DNA of 32,220 bases, taken from a cyanobacterium PCC 7702 (GTDB lineage: Bacteria > Cyanobacteriota > Cyanobacteriia > Cyanobacteriales > Nostocaceae). The notes under the pieces are model-generated. The model had not been told where the DNA came from and searched no databases. It saw nothing but the letters and a program-made list of their open reading frames with translations. Shown one piece after another: positions 1 through 7,092 of this stretch (the first letter of the stretch is position 1; every line of letters starts with the position of its first letter). The translations under genes were made by a program, and so were the position numbers. The stretch spans positions 325,480 to 357,699 of the forward strand of contig KB235926.1 of NCBI GenBank assembly GCA_000332255.1. Reading direction: 5' to 3'.

Positions 1-72
1 GGAACTGGTAGCGGAACTGGTAGCGGAACTGGTAGCGGAACTGGTAGCGGAACTGGTAGCGGAACTGGTAGC
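1..72 (+). repeat. 12-bp tandem repeat (GGAACTGGTAGC)x6, coding
   Basis: Six identical head-to-tail copies of GGAACTGGTAGC begin at base 1 and probably continue leftwards. Each codes Gly-Thr-Gly-Ser in the TonB-like gene. Identical copies at the DNA level imply recent slippage or homogenisation, so copy number probably varies between strains and could be collapsed in an assembly. Confidence 0.95.
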
Positions 73-924
73 GGAATAATAGCCACAGCGTCCACAACTC
101 CCAAAATTTCCGTTCCCGTTTCGCCGCCCTCCTCTATTCCTGGTTCTAGGAAAAATAGCGGTCGCGCGGCTTGTCGTCAATGCGATGCGAGATATCCAGA
201 ACAAGCTCGGCGCAAAGGTATAGAGGGTAGGGTGGAGGTAGCTGTTGATACTGATAAAGATGGTAATGTAACTAATGTGCGGCTACTCAGGTCGAGCGGG
301 AATCGCGAGTTGGACGAAGCACACCTAAGACAAGCGCGGGAATGGAAATTAAAACCCTCAGAAGGAGGTAGACAAGGAGTTGCGATCGCCACGGAATATG
401 CCATCAAAGGTTCGCGGCGCTACCGTGAAGTTCAAGAACGCAAAAGAGCAAGAGAAAGGGAACAACAAAGAAACGAACAACCAGTTGCTGCTCGAATGAA
501 CACAGCAGAGCAAATTTCTAGTTTCAGACAGCGTTTGCAAGCCACATCAGGTAATAATACAGATGTTCCTACTTCTTCTCGCAGAAGAAGGCGGCGTTTA
601 GTAGAGACACCATCACAACAAACAGCAACTTCTAGAAGCACCCAGTCTAGTTTTAGCCGTCAGTCACAAACTCAAACCGAGGAAACTGTATCCCGTCGCC
701 GCTCTTTGGTAGAGTCTTTACGCCGCAACCGAAAAAATAGCGTAGAAAGCAATTCAGCCAAAACATCGCAAGCAACCTCCAATCGAGGGCGACGCCGACG
801 GGAGCAACCAGAGTCTAACAATAGCAGTGCAGAGAGATTGCGCAATGCTTTACGCAACAGTCGCCTGCGGTCTGCACCTTCTGTAACAGCACCTGCTGCT
901 CCCAGTCAGGGTAGTGATGAGTAA
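1..924 (+). CDS. TonB-family protein, 5'-truncated by window edge, Arg-rich C-terminal tail
   Basis: Frame 1 is open from base 1 to the TAA at 922-924, so the gene begins outside the window; the GTG at 232 is internal. Order: Gly-Thr-Gly-Ser repeat (1-72), a Ser/Pro linker, a CRQC pair, then a TonB C-terminal domain (about 190-410) recognised by YPEQARRKGIEGRVEVAVD, DGNVTNVRLLRSSG, LDEAHLRQAREWKLKP. TonB domains carry proton-motive energy from the inner membrane to outer-membrane transporters. The domain is normally C-terminal; here about 165 more residues follow, rich in Arg, Ser, Gln and Asn, with three degenerate blocks (SRRRRRRLVE, SRRRSLVES, RGRRRREQPES). The part before the window should hold the membrane anchor, which I cannot see. 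The TonB domain is clear; the function of the tail is unknown. Confidence 0.85.
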   Translation, partial: GTGSGTGSGTGSGTGSGTGSGTGSGIIATASTTPKISVPVSPPSSIPGSRKNSGRAACRQCDARYPEQARRKGIEGRVEVAVDTDKDGNVTNVRLLRSSGNRELDEAHLRQAREWKLKPSEGGRQGVAIATEYAIKGSRRYREVQERKRAREREQQRNEQPVAARMNTAEQISSFRQRLQATSGNNTDVPTSSRRRRRRLVETPSQQTATSRSTQSSFSRQSQTQTEETVSRRRSLVESLRRNRKNSVESNSAKTSQATSNRGRRRREQPESNNSSAERLRNALRNSRLRSAPSVTAPAAPSQGSDE

Positions 925-952
925 CAAGCTGCGATCGCGCTTTTTCGGAAAG

Positions 953-1678
953 TCAAGCTAAAACCGCGGCTAGCCAAAACAAGCTATCTACGAAAATTGT
1001 ACTCAACACTGCTCCACTAAAAGCGTACCAGTGTCTCTGGCGGCAGCGTAAAGGTAAAGTTCCCAGCATTATTAAAATTAAGGCTAAAATTAATGCCCAG
1101 CCCACCCCCCAGGGAGTTTGGACCTGCGCTGCCGCAGTTTGTAAAATTACTGATACGCCCTCTGGTTCGGACTGCATAACCTGTCGCCAGTAGGGTACTA
1201 AATCTACTAGATAAAGATACATGTCCGTTAATACCGTGCCTAGGAAAGAACCCAGGTAAAACCAGTTACCTACTTTACCCCAATGGCGACGCAGGCACCA
1301 GACAGCAAAGGGTAAACCAATAGATTCTACCGGCAAATGCCACAGCGGTTCCCAACGCAACCAACCCCAGTAAATGGAACCTGCAAACCAACTCCAACTA
1401 AATCCATACATTAAATCGCCCCATAAATATGTTACAGAACGTGACATTAATAAGAAGCTCAACCCAAACCATGCGGCTGTTAACAACAAACTCAACCACG
1501 GTTGCGATCGCACTAAGGGCGCTTCCAGAAATACCGGTACGGACACTAAAAATCCCGCAGCTGCAAACACCAGCCAGCTCTGGGAAACGGATATAAATAC
1601 AGACAAAGGAAAAAAGAACAGCTCGGTCTTGCTCGGATGAACAGTAGTGTCTGAAGACAGGGTGTTGTTATTAATCAA
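953..1678 (-). CDS. DUF3120 membrane protein
   Basis: A 241-residue polytopic membrane protein. Hydrophobic segments begin around residue 25 (FFFPLSVFISVSQSWLVF) and continue through LLLTAAWFGLSFLLM, WFYLGSFLGTVL, WALILALILIMLGTLPL and FVDSLFWLAAVLA, giving roughly six or seven spans. Sequence and length match the cyanobacterial family DUF3120, whose function is not known. The ATG at 1678 starts MINNNTLSSDTTV. The gene converges with the TonB-like gene (28 bp apart) and diverges from uppP across an AT-rich, hairpin-containing spacer. Family assignment is by recall of sequence character; I do not infer a biochemical role. Confidence 0.8.
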   Translation of the reverse strand: MINNNTLSSDTTVHPSKTELFFFPLSVFISVSQSWLVFAAAGFLVSVPVFLEAPLVRSQPWLSLLLTAAWFGLSFLLMSRSVTYLWGDLMYGFSWSWFAGSIYWGWLRWEPLWHLPVESIGLPFAVWCLRRHWGKVGNWFYLGSFLGTVLTDMYLYLVDLVPYWRQVMQSEPEGVSVILQTAAAQVQTPWGVGWALILALILIMLGTLPLRCRQRHWYAFSGAVLSTIFVDSLFWLAAVLA

Positions 1679-1724
1679 TGTTTTTAATATATTTTACTTA
1701 AATTCATCTTATTTAATATATCAC

Positions 1725-1755
1725 AATATATATCCCCCCCAGGGGCATATATATT
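1725..1755. repeat. Long inverted repeat in the divergent spacer
   Basis: AATATATATCCCC (1725-1737) faces GGGGCATATATATT (1742-1755): a 13-bp stem with one bulged C and a 4-nt loop. It lies between the divergent starts of the DUF3120 gene (1678) and uppP (1804), about 50 nt upstream of the latter. It could be a leader-RNA hairpin, a symmetric operator or a cruciform; no T-tract follows on either strand, so it is not a typical terminator. Confidence 0.7.
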
Positions 1756-1803
1756 CTACCTAAATTTTCTTTTCCTTATAACTGTTGCCATCCTGACCGA
1801 GAT

Positions 1804-2826
1804 GTGGCAAAAGTCAGGAATGGAAAACTTAAGATGGATAGAAGTTTAAGTGCTGTCAAAAAAATGGCTTTAGCAAAACATCGATTATTCACACTGTTAA
1901 GTGCAGTATTCGCCTTGGTAGCAGCTGCAGTCCACCCAATGCAAACTTCTAGCACCGAGTCAGTAGCTACAACTGATAAAGTGCAAGCAATGAATATCTT
2001 TCAGGCCTTGGTGTTAGGCTTTGTACAAGGAGTGACAGAATTTTTACCCATCAGCAGCACAGCACATTTAAAAGTAGTTCCAGTGGTGTTGGGTTGGGGC
2101 GACCCGGGGGTAGCATTTACTGCTGTGATTCAGCTAGGGAGTATCGCAGCAGTATTGTGGTATTTCTGGGAAGACCTAAGGCGATTGGTAACAGGAGCAT
2201 TACGAGCGATCGCCAATAAAGATTACGCCGATTACGACTTGCGCATGTGCTGGGGAATTATTTTGGGAACAATTCCGATTGTGGTTTTTGGATTGTTAAT
2301 CAAAAAATTTCTGCCAGATTTTGATAACTCCATCCTGCGCAGTTTAGGTGCGATTGCCACAGCTTCCATTGTTATGTCCTTACTTTTGGGACTAGCAGAA
2401 ATACTGGGAAAGCGACGACGGGACTTTGAACGCTTGCAAATCAAAGATGGAATCTTAATGGGTTTGGCCCAATCTTTAGCATTAATTCCCGGAGTTTCTC
2501 GTTCTGGTTCTACCCTGACAGCAGGACTGTTGATGGGATTGCAAAGGGAAACTGCTGCACGTTATTCCTTTTTATTGGGTATTCCAGCTATCACCCTTGC
2601 GGGATTGGTCGAATTTAAAGATGTATTGCAAGCAGGGTTAGGAGACACGGGAATTGCTCCCCTTGTTGCAGGAATTATTTCAGCCACCGTTTTTTCGTAT
2701 TTAGCAATTGTTGGTTTGCTACGTTTTCTGAAAACTCAAAGCACCTGGATATTTATTTGGTATCGGTTAGCATTTGGCATAGCAATACTGGCGGCCATTG
2801 GTACTGGAGTGTTTAAAAATAGTTAA
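1804..2826 (+). CDS. uppP: Undecaprenyl-diphosphate phosphatase (UppP/BacA) with N-terminal extension
   Basis: Dephosphorylates undecaprenyl pyrophosphate to recycle the lipid carrier for peptidoglycan and polysaccharide export; integral membrane protein. Diagnostic motifs: QGVTEFLPISSTAHL (about residues 75-89, catalytic Glu and Ser/His region) and PGVSRSGST (about 229-237, essential Arg). Typical members are about 270 residues and begin near MNIFQALVLG, which here is at 1990. This ORF reads 62 residues further upstream, with a hydrophobic segment (LFTLLSAVFALVAAAV) resembling an extra membrane anchor. Candidate starts are GTG 1804, ATG 1834, ATG 1864 and ATG 1990; none has a strong Shine-Dalgarno. 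The continuous hydrophobic helix makes a start at or before 1864 more likely than 1990. Function is certain; the start is not. Confidence 0.95.
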   Translation: MAKVRNGKLKMDRSLSAVKKMALAKHRLFTLLSAVFALVAAAVHPMQTSSTESVATTDKVQAMNIFQALVLGFVQGVTEFLPISSTAHLKVVPVVLGWGDPGVAFTAVIQLGSIAAVLWYFWEDLRRLVTGALRAIANKDYADYDLRMCWGIILGTIPIVVFGLLIKKFLPDFDNSILRSLGAIATASIVMSLLLGLAEILGKRRRDFERLQIKDGILMGLAQSLALIPGVSRSGSTLTAGLLMGLQRETAARYSFLLGIPAITLAGLVEFKDVLQAGLGDTGIAPLVAGIISATVFSYLAIVGLLRFLKTQSTWIFIWYRLAFGIAILAAIGTGVFKNS

Positions 2827-2835
2827 TAGTCCCCA

Positions 2836-2868
2836 GTCATTAGTTATTTCCAACTTGTAACTAATGAC
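2836..2868. repeat. Perfect 11-bp inverted repeat
   Basis: GTCATTAGTTA (2836-2846) and TAACTAATGAC (2858-2868) form a perfect stem with an 11-nt loop, 10 nt after the uppP stop and 25 nt before the next start. No T-tract follows, so it is more likely a processing or attenuation hairpin, or one copy of the dispersed GTCATTAG-type repeats often seen in cyanobacterial intergenic DNA, than a terminator. Confidence 0.75.
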
Positions 2869-2892
2869 TTCACGATTTGTGACTCTTGACAA

Positions 2893-4227
2893 ATGGCTAA
2901 TATTCGTCCGGCTGTAATTACTAAAATATTACCTGATTCCATTGCCGCAGAAGTAGGTTTTGAAGTTGGGGATGCGATAGTCAGCATTAACGGTACGCGT
3001 CCCCGGGATTTAATTGATTATCAATTTTTATGCGCCGATGAAATATTAAAAATAGAAGTCTTAGACGCCACTGGCAAAATTCATCACGTCGAAATCGAAA
3101 AAGACTGCGATCGAGACTTGGGGCTGGAATTTGAAACAGCAGTATTTGATAATTTAATACAGTGTAACAATCATTGTCCATTTTGCTTCATTGACCAACA
3201 GCCACCAGGAAAACGTTCCAGTTTGTATCTCAAAGACGATGATTATCGCCTGAGTTTTTTGTACGGCTCTTACCTGACTTTAACTAATTTACCAGAACGG
3301 GAATGGCAGCGAATTGACAAAATGCGCTTGTCTCCTTTATATGTTTCTGTTCATGCCACCGAGCCAGAAGTTAGAATTAGACTGCTGAAAAATCCTCGCG
3401 CCGGACAAATTTTGCAACAACTGCAATGGTTTCAAAAAAAAAGGTTGCAAATTCACGCCCAAGTGGTAGTGTGTCCCGGTATAAATGATGGCGAACATCT
3501 AGAACGAACTTTGCGAGATTTAGCATCATTTCATACTGGTAAGGTACCTGCAGTTGCTTCTGTTGCTGTAGTACCGGTGGGATTGACCAAGTTTCGTCCC
3601 CAGCAAGATGAACTCATCCCGGTAACTCCAGAAAAAGCCACAGAAACCATCGCGCAAGTGCGATCGCTGCAGCAAGAATTTCGTCGAAAATTTCATACCA
3701 CCTTTGCTTGGTTAGCTGATGAATGGTTTTTAATTGCTGGTGAAGAATTACCGCCTGAAGAAGAATATGAAGATTATCCGCAAATAGATAATGGTGTGGG
3801 TTCCATTCGCTTGTTTCTGAAAAAATTTAGCCAAGCAGCAGCAGAATTATTACCACCAAAATTGAAATCGCCACGCAAATGGCATTGGATAGTTGGCAAC
3901 GCCGTTGAAAAAGCATTTCAACCCATCCTCGAGCGTTTGAATTCTGTAGCAGGACTACAGGTAGAAATGCATGCTTTAAACAGCCATTATTGGGGTCAAA
4001 ATATCACTGTTACAGGTTTATTAACCGGTCACGATTTACTTTTAAATTTACAAGGGCAAAATTTAGATAACGGAATTTTGTTGCCAAGTATCATGCTCAA
4101 ACATGGCGAATCGGTGTTTTTAGATGATATAAGTGTTGAAGAATTGGCTCGAAAGTTAAAAACCCAAATTTTCGTAGTAGCAGGAGTAGAAGAATTAATC
4201 AAAACCTGCATTCAACCTTTGGGCTAA
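2893..4227 (+). CDS. TIGR03279-type PDZ / radical SAM / DUF512 protein
   Basis: Domains in order: an N-terminal PDZ-like domain (about residues 1-75; ITKILPDSIAAEVGFEVGDAI, INGTRPRD), a radical SAM core with the [4Fe-4S] ligands in CNNHCPFC (Cys91, Cys95, Cys98), and a C-terminal DUF512 region (NGVGSIRLF, GNAVEKAF, VTGLLTGHDLL). The 444-residue length is usual for the cyanobacterial TIGR03279 family, annotated as a putative FeS oxidoreductase. Radical SAM proteins reductively cleave S-adenosylmethionine; the substrate of this family is not established to my knowledge. It lies 66 bp downstream of uppP on the same strand. The ATG at 2893 has no clear Shine-Dalgarno but fits the family N-terminus. 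Confidence 0.88.
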   Translation: MANIRPAVITKILPDSIAAEVGFEVGDAIVSINGTRPRDLIDYQFLCADEILKIEVLDATGKIHHVEIEKDCDRDLGLEFETAVFDNLIQCNNHCPFCFIDQQPPGKRSSLYLKDDDYRLSFLYGSYLTLTNLPEREWQRIDKMRLSPLYVSVHATEPEVRIRLLKNPRAGQILQQLQWFQKKRLQIHAQVVVCPGINDGEHLERTLRDLASFHTGKVPAVASVAVVPVGLTKFRPQQDELIPVTPEKATETIAQVRSLQQEFRRKFHTTFAWLADEWFLIAGEELPPEEEYEDYPQIDNGVGSIRLFLKKFSQAAAELLPPKLKSPRKWHWIVGNAVEKAFQPILERLNSVAGLQVEMHALNSHYWGQNITVTGLLTGHDLLLNLQGQNLDNGILLPSIMLKHGESVFLDDISVEELARKLKTQIFVVAGVEELIKTCIQPLG

Positions 4228-4383
4228 CGCTAAAGTAATATCCCGAATCTAGGGCATTTTATTTAACTAAAAAGCTCCCCAAACAGCGGAGCACTGCATA
4301 TAGTACCCTGGAAACTTCTAGCTCAATCTCAATCTGAGTAAAGATTTGAGTTAGCAGTCTGATATGGAACTGAGGAGTGGAGA

Positions 4384-7056
4384 GTGAAAATTGCAACTGA
4401 AGTCAGAAAAAAAAAGAAAAGGCAAAAGAGAGTATTTTTAGTTTTAAAAATTAACCTTTTATTGCATTGCACGTTCGGTATTTTGCCTGCCAAAGCCGTA
4501 ACTTCTGTTTCCAAACCGGTATTAAGTGTTGTTTATACTCAAGAAAATGCCAATCAATGGCAGGAAATTACAAATCGTTTGCAAGCAACAGGAATAAAGT
4601 ATTGTATAGTCTCTTTGGATAAAATTAAAAGCGCCGCAGATTTAGGCGATCGCCCGGTAATATTTCTACCGAACGTAGAGAGTGTAACACCAACAGTTGC
4701 GATCGCCTTAGAAGAATGGATGAGCAAAGGCGGGCGCTTGATTGCCAGTGGTCCGATAGGCAGTTTGTCAGTACCGGGAGTACGTCAATTACTGCAAACT
4801 CTCCTTGGAGCTTACTGGGGATTTAGCCTGGAGGCGCCGCAAACGCTGCAACTTGCGTCAATCAAAACACCAGGATGGATAAGTCAAAACAACTTGTCTG
4901 GTAAAGTCCACGGCGGTGTTGTAATTCCCAACACTGCAGTCGCGCAGGTAGCAGCTATTTGGAATATCCAAGAGCGTCCCGCAGCAGTTGTGACAACAGA
5001 ACGCTCTACCTTTTTAGGTTGGCGCTGGGGAATAGATACCGTTTCTCCACCGCAGCTGGATACTGCTTGGCTAATGGCTGCGCTCAAACGTTACACAGAT
5101 ACCTCGCTTTCTTTTGTACCAGGAGGTTCTCCCAGCTGCTATACCACTTTGACAGCTGCGATGGAAAAACAGGAACAACAACAGGAAAATTCCGCCTCCT
5201 CCAGCTCAGCTTTAGCAACACAGCAGTCTTATAATTCCCCATCGCCACCTGCAGAGGAAGCGATCGACCAGCTGGAAGCAGGAATGCGTTTAAATATCGC
5301 ACCCAACGCTGACGCACCCATCAGTCCCGGTGAGGCGATCGCCCTGCAACAACAGCTGGAAAATCTCATCGGAAGAGTAGAAAGCGCCCTGCTGGCCGCT
5401 GCTGTTTTTAACGGTAACCTGCAACTTTCAAAGGTACAGCAACAGGCGCAGTTAGCTTCCGCCCAACCTGGTATTGCACTTCCCAACACCCAACAGCTTT
5501 TGGCTCAAGCACGAGAAATAGCTAAAAGCTTACCCAAACTCATTGCAGACAAACAATATGCTCAAGCTCGCTCTTATTGGCTGCAAGCAAAAGCATCTTT
5601 GTTACAGTTATTTCCCCTGGATCGAAAATTGGCTCAACCAGAAATCCGAGCCATCTGGCTAGACCGAGGAACAATTGTCCGCTCTCAAAACGAGCGGGGA
5701 TTGGCTGAAATTTTCGATCGCCTGGCGCAAGCAGGAATCAACACGGTATTTTTTGAAACAGTTAACGCCGGCTACACTGTTTATCCCAGTCAAGTTGCAC
5801 CACAGCAAAACCCATTAATTCGCGGTTGGGACCCGCTAGCAGCAGCAGTAAAATTGGCCCGCGAGCGAGGAATGGAATTACACGCTTGGGTTTGGACTTT
5901 TGCAGCTGGTAATCGACGTCATAATCAAATTCTCAACCTCGACCCTGATTATCCAGGACCAATACTAGCCGTTCATCCCGATTGGGCGGGGTATGATAAC
6001 CGCGGTCAAATGATTCCTCTCGGTCAGGGAAAACCCTTTTTGGATCCAGCCAATCCTCAAGTGCAGCAGTACTTGCTGCAACTGTTTGAGGAAATTGTCA
6101 CCCGCTACCCAGTAGATGGCTTGCAGCTAGACTACATCCGCTATCCTTTTCAAGACGAAGCTACTCTCAAAACTTACGGTTACGGACAAGCTGCCAGAAA
6201 GCAATTTCAACAACTGACTGGTGTCGACCCGGTGAATATTTCTCCCAGTCAACAACAATTGTGGCAAAAATGGACAGAATTTCGCACCGAACAAATTAAT
6301 AACTTTGTCGCTCAAGTATCGCAAAAATTGCGCTCAAAGCGACCAGACTTGATTTTCTCAGCAGCAGTGTTTCCTCTTCCACAACAGGAAAGAATCCGCA
6401 AAATTCAGCAGCACTGGGAAGTTTGGGCAAGGCGCGGTGATGTAGATTTAATCATCCCCATGACTTACGCCCGAGACACTTTTAGCTTTGAACAACTGGC
6501 GCAACCTTGGATTGCTTCCACAAAATTGGGTTCTGCCCTTATCATTCCAGGAATTCGTCTCCTTTTTTTACCAACTGTAGGGGTATTCGACCAAATTCAA
6601 TTGGTTCGCGACTTGCCAATTAACGGTTACGCTTTATTTGCTGCGGAACATTTTCACAGCGATATCCAAAAAATGTTCAGCCGCACTCAAGGAATGCCAA
6701 AACAACCAAATCCTTTACGCCAGCCTTTTCAAGCTGCTGCTGCTCGTTACGCTGCTTTACTAGGAGAATGGAACTTTGTCAAACAAAATCGTCGCTGGCG
6801 ATTACCAGCTATGGTGACATCTGATTTTGATGCTCAAGCACAAGTGGTGCAAGATGCTCTCGAGCAACTTGCCCGCAAACCCAACACCAGTAACTTGATA
6901 GCTGCAAAAGCTGCTTTGACTCGCCTTCAGTCTCAATTTCGAATTTGGATGCGTCCGCAAGCTTTAGATAATCCTTATCAAGTCAAAGTTTGGGAAAATC
7001 GTCTTGTTGCTATTGAAAGACTGTTGAGTTACGGCACCCGTGGCAGGAAAATGTAA
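4384..7056 (+). CDS. Secreted GHL10-type (DUF187) glycoside hydrolase family 10-like protein
   Basis: 890 residues. The GTG at 4384 follows GAGGAGTGGAGA. A basic N-terminus (VRKKKKRQKR), a hydrophobic stretch and PAKA at about residue 40 form a plausible signal peptide. Residues about 45-240 resemble a glutamine-amidotransferase-like fold (VIFLPNVESV, EEWMSKGGRLIASGPIG). A Gln/Ser-rich linker and a helical region follow. The catalytic-type barrel covers about 420-760: IRAIWLDRGTIV, GINTVFFETVNAGYTVYP, GMELHAWVWTFAAGN, FLDPANPQVQQYL, PVDGLQLDYIRYP and LIIPMTYARD, all characteristic of GHL10/DUF187. Members are thought to act on envelope polysaccharide or peptidoglycan-linked glycans; the exact substrate is unknown. 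Convergent with the PhoD-like gene, 36 bp away. Confidence 0.88.
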   Translation: MKIATEVRKKKKRQKRVFLVLKINLLLHCTFGILPAKAVTSVSKPVLSVVYTQENANQWQEITNRLQATGIKYCIVSLDKIKSAADLGDRPVIFLPNVESVTPTVAIALEEWMSKGGRLIASGPIGSLSVPGVRQLLQTLLGAYWGFSLEAPQTLQLASIKTPGWISQNNLSGKVHGGVVIPNTAVAQVAAIWNIQERPAAVVTTERSTFLGWRWGIDTVSPPQLDTAWLMAALKRYTDTSLSFVPGGSPSCYTTLTAAMEKQEQQQENSASSSSALATQQSYNSPSPPAEEAIDQLEAGMRLNIAPNADAPISPGEAIALQQQLENLIGRVESALLAAAVFNGNLQLSKVQQQAQLASAQPGIALPNTQQLLAQAREIAKSLPKLIADKQYAQARSYWLQAKASLLQLFPLDRKLAQPEIRAIWLDRGTIVRSQNERGLAEIFDRLAQAGINTVFFETVNAGYTVYPSQVAPQQNPLIRGWDPLAAAVKLARERGMELHAWVWTFAAGNRRHNQILNLDPDYPGPILAVHPDWAGYDNRGQMIPLGQGKPFLDPANPQVQQYLLQLFEEIVTRYPVDGLQLDYIRYPFQDEATLKTYGYGQAARKQFQQLTGVDPVNISPSQQQLWQKWTEFRTEQINNFVAQVSQKLRSKRPDLIFSAAVFPLPQQERIRKIQQHWEVWARRGDVDLIIPMTYARDTFSFEQLAQPWIASTKLGSALIIPGIRLLFLPTVGVFDQIQLVRDLPINGYALFAAEHFHSDIQKMFSRTQGMPKQPNPLRQPFQAAAARYAALLGEWNFVKQNRRWRLPAMVTSDFDAQAQVVQDALEQLARKPNTSNLIAAKAALTRLQSQFRIWMRPQALDNPYQVKVWENRLVAIERLLSYGTRGRKM

Positions 7057-7092
7057 TTGACTTTACCAACTTCTTGTCCTCAAAAAACACCA

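Noticed and set aside
232-924. Separate 230-residue gene starting at GTG 232
   Set aside because: The same frame is open back to base 1 and includes the beginning of the TonB domain, so GTG 232 is internal.
927-946. HIP1-containing GCGATCGCGC plus TTTTT after the TonB gene as a terminator
   Set aside because: The palindrome leaves only a 2-nt loop and cannot form a normal hairpin of useful length.
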